A stretch of DNA of 64,000 nucleotides, taken from Maratus speciosus (lineage: Eukaryota; Arthropoda; Arachnida; Araneae; Salticidae). The translations under genes and the position numbers were made by a program. The notes under the pieces were generated by a model. It worked only from the letters and a program-made list of their open reading frames with translations. It searched no databases and was not told the origin of the DNA. Of the stretch, positions 34,521 to 48,100 are shown piece by piece (the first letter of the stretch is position 1; every line of letters starts with the position of its first letter). Where the stretch lies: the NCBI GenBank assembly GCA_963932465.1, contig OZ010788.1:671544484-671608483 (forward strand), given 5' to 3'.

Positions 34521-36330
34521 GAAGGATATAGAAGGATAAATCAATTTTAATGGTATTTTTAACTCGAGACGAAAAACATGTAGATGTTTATCTTCGTTGT
34601 CTCCTTAGGATGAATAAAGAACACAACTACAGTTTCGAGAGCAATTAATTACTTGCTCTCTTCATCGAGTCTTTAACACTTTGCGGCCCAACCCAGAGTC
34701 TCACTCCGAATCAATTTTCTTTGCAAAATTTGATTTTGGCACCAGTAATAAAGGAAAATAAAATTTGCCTAATTTAATTACAGCATTTTGGAATTGGTGT
34801 AATTGAAGGGAACTTATTTTTTAAAAAGTGGTCCAAACCGAAAAAAATTGTGTAAAAGTCACCGGACCGGAAAGCGTTAATAACAGAAAATAGGTACCTC
34901 GATAGGGGGGGGGGGGAACAGTTTCAGCTAGGATGAATTTGTTTTTCTTTTGACATAATGTTATTTGTTCTTGTCTCAATATCAAAATATATTAAAATTG
35001 TGTTATTTTTGTTGTTGTTGTTTTAATTTTAATATATTTTTACAGAATTTTGACCTTAGCAAACAAAATTTTAATTTTTGGTGTCTTCTCTCTAAAATTT
35101 TTATATTAATCGTTAATTTTTAAAATGATATTTCTTATTAAAATTGACAAGTTTTCTAGAATCGAATGGTTATGTCCACAACACACTATTTAATATATAA
35201 CATATAACCAATAATATATTTGCTACAGGTGACTTTTTTTACTCTGTGTCAGAGGGTTTGTATCAATTCTTCTAAACTATAACTTTACCAAAAGTTTCTG
35301 CAGCTAGTGCAAGAAAATGCATCACAAAGTGTATATATTTTAAATAACGGTACCAGTAGAAAATAAATAAGCTTATTTTAAGAAATATATTGTACTCTTT
35401 ATTTTTAATTAATTTCTTTTTATTTCTACTTTTAGTGTTTAATTTATTTCTTTGTTGCAGTTTCACATGCAGTTGCTTTATTTTAGCGAGATAGTTTGGC
35501 TCACATTGAACTCCATCCTTATTGTAACGCGTATACAGTATTTTGCGATTTATCACTTGGCCCCTCGTTAACGAGAAATTGATTTATAATTATGTTCTAA
35601 AAATATTAAAATTCTGTTTTGCCCCCCAAAACAAACCTGTGTGCATATAAATATGTATATTTATTTTTTTATTCTTGTATATCAGTAATTGGGTGAAAAA
35701 TAGGTTACACAATTTCATCTTTACGTACATGAACATTAAATCAAATAAAAGAGTTTTAATAAACACCCGCGGCAAACACATAATAATTTTAAGTTGTATA
35801 TGAAATGGATGCCTGAAAATATACGCAATTATTTTGTAATCACTTTTAAAATTTTAAAATAATAATTTCTGTCTAGACAAGTAAAGAAAAGTTTATAGGA
35901 ATTCGCATAAACATTTCGTTATAGCAATTATTATATATAATTGTAATTTCAAAGAAAATGCCTCATTTTTAACATTCAAAGAATTTAAAATTTAAACGTA
36001 ATACAATTTCAATTTTTTTTTTCAAAAAAGCTGTTTACTTAAAATATTTAAAGTATATTACATGTTTATTTCTGAGAATTTGACTGTTTTACATAAGACA
36101 AAAATTTCTGACTAATAATTCATCGCATTTATTTATACTTTAATATGTTTAAAATATGGTGGTTTTCCTTCTTTTCCATAAATCCCTTTTTCTATAATGC
36201 TTTTATTTAAAAATCTATATAAATTTATTTAAAAATATCATTAATAGTTAAAAATAGTCTTAAAATTTGTAAAAACACTTTTTCAGTATGTTAATATTAA
36301 TCATAATATACTTTGAACATTCGAATCTGG
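34521..36330. other. AT-rich intergenic DNA
   Basis: A G-run lies at 34,906-34,917. Open frames on the minus strand (35,272-35,556 and 35,590-35,781) have no recognisable family. No RNA gene or terminal repeat could be supported. Confidence 0.5.
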
Positions 36331-37718
36331 GAGCACGGCAGTGCGTCAGCCAAGTTCGCACAAGCCGTAAGCTACCTTTTCCTGAACCATTTCGGCATAC
36401 TTTTCACCCCCTCATAACGTCGTTTTAGGGAGAGATATAGAATTTTTCCTTTTATACACATGTTTGTATGATCAAACTGAATTAAGGGTCCACAATTTCA
36501 TGTTTCTGTATTTAGTAGTTTTCGAAATATTAAATTCCGAAAAAGAGCTTTTTTGTCACTGACTCACTTCGCATCGTCAAATAACTAAGGTACTTCTAAA
36601 AGTCATAGAATCATGAAATTTCACAAGTAAGTCGGGTTTGTAGTACAATTAACCAGAAAAATCTGAAAACACAGAATTTCCGCCTCTAAACCATTAAAAC
36701 ACCCTTAAAACAGGGGGTGTTCATTTGGCCGTGAACAGTTCCTTAACACATTCAATTGTGCCAATGTTGGTCGCCAAATCTCGATTACAGAGTTTTGAAA
36801 GGTCGCGTGATTTCAAGCAGAATAACATTTTATATGTATGCTTTTCAAAGATGTTTGTTAAATAGAAAAAAAATGGATGTATCTAAAAAATTTAATCAGT
36901 ATAAGTTATGATATATTCACGATATTAAAACAATAAAACATTTAACAAAATATAACCGCAATTTGGTATGTTTCCGATATAGTAGCCTTGGCGAAATAGA
37001 GAAAATAGCCTTAACGAGAAAAGAAATCTGATAATAACGTATTTTCTGGCAACCTATTTACTGTGTCATATACACAAGCAATTTTTTCCATATGTATATA
37101 ATTTATTTAATGTAAGGTACCCGTTTATTTATTATTATATATCAACATAAACAATTTGTATATAAAAAATAATATTTTATACGTGTATAAATAAAATGTT
37201 TATATATGTATATAAATAACATAAAAGTTCATCAGGTTTGTTTTCATAGTTCTTTATATCATTTGGCAACATATCTCAGTTTCTGAAGTCCGAATTGCGC
37301 AAAGATTTAAAAAAAAACGCCAAGGTCCCTATAGTGGAAAAATATCCTAATTCTCATATGAAAATTTAAAAATCTGCTTTTAATTAAATGAAATGTGTAA
37401 CTAATAAAGCTGTCTTTAACGATGCGCGACAGATGCGATGTCCGAAGTCCGCTGCTAATGTTATTATATTGTATTATTAGCCTACTTACTGTTAATTTAT
37501 TGTTAATTTTAAATCTGTAAAAGAAAGATTATAGTTATAGATAAGATATGTTGGTCACCAAAACCCGATTACAGAAAATTAGCCTGAGTTATAAAGGTGT
37601 TACATGATTTCAAGATGAATGAATTTTTATATGCTTTTACAAAAGTCTTAATAAGGAAAATCTTCCAGTTTATCTGTTCATATTTTTATTTTTTACTTCC
37701 TTAAACAAATTTTATTAA
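36331..37718. other. Intergenic DNA, possibly part of an old element
   Basis: TTCGCACAAG near 36,355 recurs inverted near 39,096 (CTTGTGCGAA), which might mark the ends of a 2.75 kb element. The match is only about 13 bp. No coding sequence seen. Confidence 0.3.
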
Positions 37719-38114
37719 AGACCGGGAGGCGTCTGCACCGATCATCACCTCATCGAGTTGAGTGCTGAAATTTTAGGACTAGTTAAAAATCGATTAGCGT
37801 ATTAAAATGTAACTGGTCTGCCAAGTCATATTTTTGTGGAAACCACCTACAGACCCGAATTTACCGGTTAATTGGTGGCTTTTCCATTGTGTTTTCCTGC
37901 ACCCATTCCTCCATGTTTCCATACTTTTGAATGCAGGAAAATACAATAGTAAACCTATCAGTCACCCACTAAAATTAGGTCTTCAGGCTGTTTCTACCAA
38001 GATATGACTTAACAGACCAGTTGCATTTTAATGTGCTAATCTAGTTTTAACTAATCCTAATATTTCAGCTGTAAACTCAATGAGGTGATGGTGTGTGCAG
38101 ACGCCTCCCGGTCT
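37719..38114. mobile_element. 396-bp MITE, full-length foldback
   Basis: It starts AGACCGGGAGGCGTCTGCA and ends with the inverse TGCAGACGCCTCCCGGTCT. The pairing continues far inward (CATCACCTCAT / ATGAGGTGATG; ATTAAAATGTAACTGGTCTG / CAGACCAGTTGCATTTTAAT). Confidence 0.88.
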
Positions 38115-39225
38115 ATTATAAATGTCGGAATTCTAATCTCAATAGCACTCTGGTCAATCTGGCAATTATCCCTACTATTTATGGAACACTATTCCTTTAA
38201 GTGCGTTTTAGTGATGTTAAAGAACTTTATACATATGCATCATACATATTATACATATGCATATAATACGTAATACATTTGCATCATACATATTATAGGT
38301 ATGTTGTATAATAAATAATACATATGCATCATTATGACGTCAGAACAAACAAAACATTTTTTGTCGCCAAATTTGAGAATTGACATGATACATTACCAAA
38401 TTTGGTGACACTTCGCTAAATGTCGCCAAGCTTGGCGAGTATTTGACGTTTGTGGCTATTTTTCAATGAGTTAATTATTAATGCGAGCCACCTATTTATA
38501 TTTTTCCGCATATCATCTGAATAGTTAAATAATATAACGTACGAATATTTCCAAAGTGCCAGTAGTTTCGTCACTGCACAAAACCTTTGCTATTTTTAAT
38601 ATATTGTACTGTTATTATACTTACTGTGACTATGTTGTTAATCTTTACTCTGCTGAAACTTCTGTATTATATAAATAGAATTTACAGAAACTATTAAAGC
38701 TCTTTCGTCAATGCACAAGATTTCAATATTATACAATAAAATATAATGTAACATATTGTGAGATTTGAAGAAAGTACATTTTGTTTTATTTCTTAGGTTT
38801 TACGTTAATGACTTTAGCTTTAGATCGTACGAAATGGCAATTAAACCACATGTGGGCTAAATGATCAGTAATCAAAACTATTGTTTGTTGAAACTGAATG
38901 GTATTTATCAGAAACCTTTTACTTATAATGTCTTTATGTGAATTTGCCTCTTTGCATACTAATATTAATTTTAATATTTAAATAATTCATAAATGCGAAA
39001 TTTCCCATGATTAATTTTGAAATGCTGTAGAAGGCATTAACGGCCAAGTCGCAGGAAGCAATTTTCAATGAAAAATTTGGGATGTTTGGCTTTTAACTTG
39101 TGCGAACTTCAGATATCACTACTTTTTCTGTCCGAAACATTAAGGAGAACTTGGCGCTTTTTTTTTTTACCGAAAACGTTTTGTTGGGATTAATAATATT
39201 TTTCTATTAAAATTATATATGTATG
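38115..39225. other. AT-rich DNA with a CATATGCAT-rich tract
   Basis: At about 38,230-38,335 the motif ACATATGCAT..ATACATATTATA is repeated imperfectly. Next to it (38,365-38,445) are several CGCCAAATTTG / CAAATTTGGTGAC words. No gene seen. Confidence 0.5.
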
Positions 39226-39376
39226 CATAGTTGCCAACCTCCCGCTTTTTTGGATACCAGTAAAATCTTACAAAAATGTTCGCTTTATTTAATTGCGTAA
39301 ATTGTGCGATTGCATACAGCAAGTATATTTGTATAAAAATATTGGTATGAAAAAAATCGGGAGGTTGGCAACTATG
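39226..39376. mobile_element. 151-bp MITE
   Basis: The ends CATAGTTGCCAACCTCCCG and CGGGAGGTTGGCAACTATG are perfect inverted repeats of 19 bp, extending imperfectly inward. TA dinucleotides sit inside both ends, suggesting a TA target. Confidence 0.85.
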
Positions 39377-39975
39377 TGTATGGTTTTCTGTGCATAAATT
39401 ATTTACAGAAAAAAAAAGAAGTAAATTTCATAAAACTATTCAAAATCTTCTTGAACCTTGAATGATATGATGAAAAGAGTTCCTAGGATAATTTAATGCT
39501 TTAAATCCAAAAATAGCAATGACGTGTAAAAAGCTCATACCGAGAATGTCGAGAACAAGTTTGGCAGAAAAGCAAGTCCCAAGAAGCCTCCATTAACAAA
39601 AAAGGCATACCTAAAAAATTTCAATCAGAATAGTAAGAGTCAATCAAATTTAAGATGACAGCATAAATGAGAAAATATGGATAAAATGGGAGGAAATATT
39701 AAAATAAAGCAGTAGGAATTTAAACAAGTGGTGAGGAATTAAAATAACTAAGAATAACAAAAAATTAGCATCAAAATAATCCTAAAATAAGACATTAATG
39801 GTAGAAACTTAAAAAGTGGAAAAAGCAGTCAAAAGAACAAAGGTGTGCGTCGGACTCGACCTACTACTTTCTCGACCAATCAGGTACGAGAAAAGCAGCC
39901 AATCAACTTTCAGCGATAGAAATAGAAGGAATTCAAAGAGAAAAAAGCAAAAAGAGTGAATTTTTATATAAAATA
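39377..39975. other. AT-rich intergenic DNA, no gene seen
   Basis: Nothing supportable was found on either strand. Confidence 0.5.
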
Positions 39976-40145
39976 CAGGGCTCGCACCGTTCCTAAAATT
40001 TTCGCGCTTTTTGCTACCACTAAATTAAAAAGATAATCTTTGTTGTATTATTCTATTTTAGATGTTAAAGGAATCTACCACGAAGAATTCTTATTTAAAA
40101 TACTGGTAGCAAAGTGCGAAAATTTTAGGAACGGTGCGAGCCCTG
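39976..40145. mobile_element. 170-bp hAT-like MITE
   Basis: It starts CAGGGCTCGCACCGTTCCT and ends AGGAACGGTGCGAGCCCTG. The arms are perfect for about 30 bp (through AAAATTTTCGC) and continue imperfectly. CAGGG..CCCTG termini fit hAT-type MITEs. Flanks share AAAATA. Confidence 0.88.
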
Positions 40146-40149
40146 AAAA

Positions 40150-40990
40150 TAGTTTACATATAAAGGCATATCTTTTGAAATGCATTTAAAGATTATTAAG
40201 TTCTGCTTTAATAAAAAATATGTCGATTGCTTACCACTAAAATAATTTTAAAAGAAAAAAATTGGGACCGTCATACTATTTAAAATAATCTCAGACATCT
40301 CAATAGAAATTCCAATTAAAAAACTGTTTTATATTAATTTTTGTATTTTACTTCGTGTACTTTAGTAGAGACAAAATTTTCTGAAACACATAACACCGAT
40401 TTTACGTACGATGACGAAATAACTTTAAAAACCTACAATCGAAGTACTTTCAAACAATCAGCTACTGACAAAAGCTTTTAACGTCAATAACGTTTTGTAA
40501 CAGAATACTTGTAAAACAGCTGCAAATTTAATCTTGCAGTTCTAGTTTAAAAAGAATTGCCTTTCTACCGTATTAGAAGTTATCAACACTTCAAAATCAA
40601 TAAAAGCACGAAAAATGTTTTGACATAGAATATTTATATCATAATATTAAAATATTTATTTGCTTAAAAGACGTTAAAACACATTAAAAGTAAAATTAAA
40701 AATTCTTTTTATAACGTCTTTTAAGCAAATAAATATTTTAATATTATGATAGGATTAGAAATGGACGTAATTTTGACTTACTACTCGCACTTATTTACAT
40801 TTGTATAGAATATTTAGTCTTAACATGTTTTAAAAGAGCAGATAAAGTTGGTGTTTGAGAGCTTTTAAATTTTTCAACTTATTTTTATTTCTGGTATCTA
40901 TTCTATTGTGTTATTGGGGGAAAAATTGATGGATATATTTGTATTAGGTCGATAATTTGGTAAACAATTTGCAGTATATTACTTGCTTTT
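40150..40990 (+). repeat. Old dispersed repeat, copy 3
   Basis: It is the longest copy of the family seen at 1,100-1,760 and 30,720-31,085. Shared blocks in order include TGAAATGCATTTAAAGATTATTAAG, GGGACCGTCATACTATTTAAAATAA, AAAAAGAATTGCCTTTC, TATTAGAAGTTATCAACACTTC and TTTATTTCTGGTATCTATT. It contains a precise hairpin (40,638-40,750). Non-coding. Confidence 0.6.
40638..40750. repeat. Perfect 39-bp inverted repeat, 35-base loop
   Basis: The left arm (40,638-40,676) begins ATCATAATATTAAAATATTT. The right arm (40,712-40,750) is its exact inverse complement. The loop is purine-rich. The arms are perfect although the surrounding repeat is old and diverged. Confidence 0.9.
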
Positions 40991-41230
40991 GCGTTAAATA
41001 TATATATTGTTTTATACTTAACCATTTTTATTTAACCACATCTTCCTTTTGTTATAATATTCAGATTAATGTTATATTAAAAAGAGCAAAACATTTAAAA
41101 TATAAACCTTTTTAAAGTTAATTTAATATTTTCTTTAATAGTTACGATTTCTTGCTTTCGTTTTTGGGTTTTTTTACGTTAAGCTTTGGATATCAGTAAG
41201 TTAATTAACTGAATTATTTATTTCAGTTAA

Positions 41231-41940
41231 GGGGGTCCGGGACACATTTTAAAATGATTTTTATTTATTGAGTTAAAATTTTGAAATTTTTTGTGCTGGT
41301 CAACCATATTATTTGTAAACAAAATCACATGATAAAACTTCTCATATATATTTTTAAAAAATTTAAAATTTAATTTTTTTTTTAAAGTGGGGTAATTTAA
41401 AATCGTTATACCTCGAAATATTATTTGTAGAATTTCAATTTTTTATCATTTAAATAAACAAAAATATATAAGTTTTAATTTAGATTCAGCATTTTTAAAA
41501 ATATTAATTAAAAAAATTTAAAAATATTTAAAGTAAAAATTAAGAAAAAAAATTATGTATCTTTAAAAAAAAAATCAAAAGTAAATATTTTTTTTCAAAT
41601 TTGCTGAATCAAAATTAAAGTAAACTAATTGAAAAAGACATGTTCCAATTTTGAACAATATGTCTTTAACGGTTCTTCAGTTATATCATTTTAATAGGAG
41701 AAATGGTGAAAAAACCCATCATGAAGAAAAACGCATTTTTACAAGAAGTCGTTTGCATGACAACCATTGCTTGAAAGCTAGGTTTTGAAAATACACCAAA
41801 ATGAAAAAAAATAATATCTTCTGTTCTAATAAGGATGGAAACATGATTCAAGAGTCATTATAAGCAGATAAAAGCGTAGAATTTTTTACTGTAATAAAAT
41901 ATTTTTCGAAAATCTGAAGATTTTCGTGTACCGGACCCCC
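41231..41940. mobile_element. 710-bp piggyBac-like MITE with TTAA duplication
   Basis: The ends GGGGGTCCGG and CCGGACCCCC are perfect inverted repeats, flanked on both sides by TTAA (41,227-41,230 and 41,941-41,944). A TTAA target is characteristic of piggyBac transposons. The interior is AT-rich and non-coding. A degenerate relative lies at 11,740-12,416. Confidence 0.85.
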
Positions 41941-41944
41941 TTAA

Positions 41945-44800
41945 GGTAGCTAATTGTAATGTAGAATTAATGTAAGAAACATCTGTTAACCAGAAACATT
42001 AACAGCTTTCTATAATGCATTCATATTATAGGTGCAGATTCCCAAAATTTTTAAGGAGCCCGTGGATCCTAAACCCAAATAATCCATTGACCACATTGTG
42101 AAAGAAACGCAGAAAAGCAATAGCGTTTATATTGGGAAACAATTCAGGAATTCAAAGTGAGAAATCATATACACATGTACAAAAGAAACACAGAATAATT
42201 ACATCAAATGTGTATATTTCATTTAATCACACAATTCTTCAAATTTGGATATAAATTAAATGTAATATAAATGTTAACCCTTTCACCGTTTGAAACTTTC
42301 CCACTATTCTCCACGAAAAACACTCTTGTAAATAATAGCTATCTCTTTCAACGAGACCTGTTCAAAGGTGACCAGATGTCTCCCAAATTTTCAGAACAAC
42401 TTTTCCTTCCCCCAATTCTTCTCTGTGCGTAGTTTACATGCTTTGTTTGGAGGGCGGGTACAAGTACAATGGCTATCTGCAAGAGGGAGGATTCACTGAG
42501 TGTGTCAAAAGTATCTTTTCATACACTTCGGACCAAAATCCAGGAATAATATTTTCTACTGAAGCTGTGTTTGTGTACTGGTTTAGACTTACAGATTTAA
42601 AGGATTATTTTGAATTATATATATAAATGGTTTTTACATTCACAAAATTTATCATGCAATTTTATTTGTGTATTAGAAATATAGCGAATGTTTTATCTTA
42701 GGTTTTCACAAATTTTATTTGAAGAAATGAAATTGCATATTACGTAGCGAAAAATAGCATTTTTGCTCATGATTAAATCTTTTATTAATTGCATAAAAAA
42801 TTCTTTATTAAAATCCATGGAAATAAATTATATGGCATTTGGAATAGATAGAAGTAAGCAAGAATGCATCATTCTAAGTTGATTCTTTCATTAAAATTTA
42901 TACATCTTTTCGCGAGAAGTTAAAAATTTCAATATTTGTTCATTTGCAAAAACTCATTCATTTTTTATTTGAAGATATATATTTTGTGATAGAATTATTG
43001 CATATTTACATTTTTATAAATCGCAGAAATTATAAAATTTATTTAAATTTTAGAATTTTTTCATGGCTATGGGTGAAATAAATAAATGTAAAAAATATAG
43101 ATTTGTGTATTTATATTTTTCTTCGTTACCGATTTTTTTAAATTTAATAATTATAAATAATAAATATTAATTTAGACTGATAACAAGATTCCTAAATGAA
43201 TCCAAGAATTGCTGATTTTATGGATTCTTTAAAAAGTCTAATATGTATATAATGCATATAAATGTTATATATATACAAAAGCAATTCTTGCAAAAGCTGT
43301 TGCAAATCCAATCTCTATTTTTGTTTGAAATTAATATCTTTATCGAATCCTTTCCCAATGAAATGTTATTAAGAAGAATCTATTAATGCATTTATTAATA
43401 CAGTAAAACTCGCCCCTCGATCTATGAATATAAGAAATATAATATTGCCTCAAGTCCTTCGCAATCCAGTCAAATTAGAAAAACACTATTTTGAACACTA
43501 ATTTTTACCTTATCTACAGTCTACAGTCATAATTTCTGTGATTAAATGAAGCAAAAATTGTTATTCAGAAAAAGTAGTACCAACAAATCAAAGAAGTATA
43601 TAGAATTCGCCACGAAGAAGTTAAATAGAAAAATAAGATACTTTACCCCCTCCCCTCCTCACACACACACACACAGAGAGAGATAATAATAATATTTTTT
43701 TTAATTATTATTATTATAAACCGGTGCACTGTTAGGTAAACTGTAAAAAAGGCAACATTGAAAATAATAATAATTATTATTATAAATATGTGAAAGTAAA
43801 ACTATATGCATAAATATTTCACTGAACAAAAAATTGAGATATAGTAGTTATTGAAGTACATATTACATTGCATTATAGAAAACCTATTCTATGTTTCAAG
43901 TAAACATTTATACCGATTCTTTTAACTAGTTATATGGATAACTTATGTATAAGGGCAGTGACTTTTACGTATTTATGGGAACATTGACCAAAGCTAATTT
44001 TTGGGAGGGTGGGAGCGGGAGAAGACACGAAGTTAAAATAAACAAAATTTTTTAACAGAGATTTTAAAGAGTTGATACAATGATAGACAAATGAAAATTT
44101 TTGAAAGTTGAAAACTTTTCATTATCTTTATTTTTACTACATAGGAAAAAGCAAAGTTAAAAAGGGGGGGGGGGGGGGGTGAGTCAAAATTTTGATATCT
44201 GCCCAAGAAAACACAAATTTGCCAACATGCAGCATAAATAAAAATGTTTCTTCATAGATATTTTAAACTAAATTTGGGATATAAAGTTATTCGTTATAGT
44301 ATTTCTAAGTAAAAAAATAAAATAAGATTGCCCATTCAACAACTAGAAACGTTATAAACATAAAAGCATGACAACTCCAGGCATGACTGTAAATATTTTG
44401 GGATTGATTTTTTTCCTCATTTTCCGACAAATAATTACATTTTGAGTTATATGCAAAATATTAACTTATCAAGCTGTTCCGTGCATAAACTCTATTTAAA
44501 ATGCAACTTTGACACCATCTTCTAAAAAGCTTGTTGCTTTTATTAAAAAATGAAACACGTTGTTATACTTTATACTTTCTGAATAAGAGCACCGGCCAAT
44601 TCCACGTGTTTTATGAATAAAACTGAATTCAGGAATGTGTCCAAAAAAAAGTCTATTTGGATTCCAATTTATTTTAAAAGATTATGCTACTTCTATATTG
44701 GCAAGTGGGGCATTTGTCCAGAACCCCAAAAACTAGTATTCCAATTTTAGAAGTAATTGAGATTTTAATTCTGTACCTTATATTCATTTTTTTTATGCCT
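41945..44800. other. AT-rich intergenic DNA, no gene seen
   Basis: Contains simple repeats (CA/GA tract at about 43,662-43,682; AAT/ATT tracts at 43,686-43,785; a G-run at 44,165-44,179). A 62-codon frame at 42,438-42,626 shows no recognisable family. Confidence 0.5.
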
Positions 44801-45140
44801 CACCCGTCGTAAACGCCGCACTCCTCAAATTGGCCTGAATAAGCTTAAAAATGTCGTAATCGCCGCACCCGTTGTAAACGCCGCATCCGTCGGAACGCTA
44901 CTTTTGTCGACAGCGTCACATCGACCTAACTTTAATCAAAGTTTTCTGAGCAGTGTAGGTAAGATGTCTGAAGTTTTACTTAAAATATTTAAATCCGATT
45001 TTAAATATTTTTATGAATCTTTAAATTAAGGAAACTTAGTTGGTATATTAAAAAAAATCGTAAACGCCGCACATGGCGTAAACGCTGCACTTGGAAAAAA
45101 ATTAACTTTTAAACTCGTAAACGCCGCGGCGTTTCTTCCA
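44800..45140 (+). repeat. Dispersed cluster of CGTAAACGCCGCA motifs
   Basis: CGTAAACGCCGCA or a one- or two-base variant occurs six times, near 44,808, 44,853, 44,873, 45,059, 45,074 and 45,116, with uneven spacing in AT-rich sequence. The last copy runs into GGCGTTT, its partial inverse. Confidence 0.75.
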
Positions 45141-48100
45141 TAAAATACGGTACTTTTTTCTTCCGAACTTTATTCGAGAAACATCTTTATTTTAAAATAT
45201 TTCATATCTCTATTGTTAAATTTGTTTGAATGATAATGAAATAAATGAATTGATGATGTAATTATTATTTTCGCCAGCAAGCGAATAGAAGAAAGAATTT
45301 TTTTTTAAATATTTTTTAAAACCTATAAATAGTCTCTAATTAAAAATAAATTTTTAAATGTATCTATCTATATTATAAAGGACAAACGTCTCCGTGCGTA
45401 ACGCTGACGTCATTTTGCGAATGGTAACAGTAGACCATTAAATTTCTTTTTTACAAAAATAATTAAAATTTTAAAAATCCCACATTTCTAATTTTTACGC
45501 TGGTTAAAAAAGAAAAAAAAGATACCTTGAATTTGTTTCAAAAATGTATTTCAATTTGTTTGAAAAATGTATCGAAATTTACCCATTTTTTATGATTTTT
45601 AAAATAATTTCCAAGAATGTTTTTTTTTAATTATTATTAAACATTTGGAAAAATGGTTATTGTCCTCGTCAGGGTAGGAAATCAAAAGTATATCTGAAGC
45701 TTTTGATTGGTTTAATCTGTATTTTATTCATTTTCTGATTGGTCTATACAGTAATCTGTATTTCCCTTTAATTTCAACAGAGATGGATACCTTCTGTTGC
45801 CACTATGACAAAAAAGTAATAAAAACTACAAAACAAAAAAAATTAATAACTCAGAAACAAATTGAGATACAGCTTTCAAACAAATTGCACTTAAAAATAC
45901 ATATTTTTCTCTATACGACGGTGTAAAAAGTAATAGTGTGGGATGTTTAGAAGTTTAAGAATGAAATTTCATTTAAAATGTGTCGTCAGATTTCTTGGAA
46001 ATCTGACGATGGAAAAGCCTTTTCCCGAACAGCCAATGAAATGCTTAGATAATACGTAAGTTTCAGGTGGATAATACGTATGAGTCGCATGCGACTTTTG
46101 TTGCTTGCAATGTTTACGTGTAATAACATTATTAATGTTTAATTCATGGCGTACGAAATGTAGATCAACTCCGTGCGATTTTTTGTCTTAAATTTTAGTC
46201 TTTGAGAAAATCATTTTTCAAATGGTCGTTCTAATTTGTTAAATTGCATTTTCTTTTTATTTATTTATTTATTTAGCCTTATCGCGTCCAGACGATTAGG
46301 ACAGATATGTTTGTATTTAAGCTAAAATAAATAAATCAGCTTTGTTTGCGGGTGATATTCTATAACGAAGTTATATCTTCAATAAAATAAAATAATATAA
46401 ATTAAAGCAGAAATATAACAAGCATGTAATCGGACCTCGTGCTTAGATAATTGAAATTATCAGAATTTAAAAGGACTGTTGTAGCTAATAAGGTCTTAGG
46501 GCATTTTTTTTTTTTGGGGGGGGGGGGGCAAATACAAAAGTATTGAGTACTTTTAAGAAATTTCAAAACTTTATTTGAATGCATACTTTTCAAATACGAA
46601 TTTTTTTTTTTTTGGCGCTGTTAGTGGAAATCTAAAAGATTACATGGATGAAATGGTTTTTCTTTATATTCTGTAGCCCAGGATGTACGGGTTTGATTCC
46701 CTAGTTAAAATAAATGCGCATTGTGCAGTATCATTGTAGTTTAATGCAGTAACATAAAGTTTTTTTTTTTCTTTCTCATGATTAAGAGAAGTTGAATAAC
46801 AAATGTCTGAATAATTGATAAAATAAATGTTTCTCGAATGAAGCATGTAAGAAAAAAATATAGAACTAAAATTGCAATTACTTCTAAGTTTGGAACACGA
46901 AATTTGAGCGCTTGACAAATGATCGTCTTTCCCATACAGAAATAGCATATTCTTTTCAGCGCAATTTTTTCTTCTTTAGCGTATTCATTATTCAAATTGA
47001 CTTATTTTTCACGCGTTCTTGATTTCAGTTTTGTTCGTAAAATATAAAAGTAGAATTGGCAAGTGTTCTTATTCAGGTACTATAAAGTCGAGCACTTTTT
47101 AATATTTTCCAATAAAATTTGGATTTTTTTTTTTTTTTTTTTTTTTTTAGAAAATGCTATCAAAATAGTAAGCGTTTTGAAGGGAATTTCTGCACGTGAT
47201 AGCTGATAATGTTCATCATGGGGGAAAAATCGCTTATAACTCAAGGTGTATTTGGCAAAAAATGAAAAAAAAAAAAACTTTTCGCTCTAAAATCATTTAA
47301 AATGTCATGCCTGCAAGTATCATGCTTCTAGGATTACAAATTAGTCTATGGATGTGTCGGAAAGTTTTTCGTTACTAAATATGGAAAAATATCTTTTTAT
47401 TTCTGAAATGCCATAATAAAGTCTTGCTCCGGTACAAACCGAGCTGAACATGAAAATTCAATTACGATTCAATTCAACCCGACCCGAATCCGATAAAATT
47501 TCGTCCATCCGAAATCGAGAAGGTAATTTTCGTCGAGTGGTGTTCGAGCCCCCGAATTTGACATATTTTAATCCAAAACCGAAGTATTTTAACCCGCAAT
47601 CCAAAAGGAAAGGAATTTACTTCATATCTTAATGCAGCATTCAAAGTAATCTACAATTATATCTCGAATACAAATTTTATCTTTAATGTACAAAAATACA
47701 TTCCTTTACTTTCGTTAACATGCAAATATAGTAAAACCTTTAAAGAATGGACATCTCGAAATTCAGTATAGCATTCCCGGTAAAAACACCATCGGTAAAA
47801 ATCGCTTCGGTAAAAATCATCACGGAAAATATCCCCCCCCCCCCCCAGAAAAAAGTATCATCAGCATAAAGCTCCCGAAAAAAGAAAAGGGCTCACTTTG
47901 CTCACTAAATATACATAATTATCTTAATAATAATTATATATAATTAAGGTGGAAAAAGTCCACACATTTATTAATAACACAATTTTGATGTCTTCGATTT
48001 AGCCGATTATAATTTTAAGTAAAGCAGGTGCTAATCACGTGTATTTGTAGTAGAAACAACGAGAACATTATGTGCATAACGTTTAACACAGTAAAACATC

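Noticed and set aside
36340..39110. Possible 2.75 kb element with TTCGCACAAG ends
   Set aside because: The inverted match is only about 13 bases in AT-rich DNA and no target duplication was found.
43662..43785. CA/GA and AAT repeats, considered as a CRISPR-like or regulatory array
   Set aside because: They are ordinary microsatellites, and no direct-repeat/spacer structure exists anywhere in the window.
46680..46710. B-box-like GGGTTTGATTCCC suggesting a SINE
   Set aside because: No credible A box at the required distance. One box alone is expected by chance.
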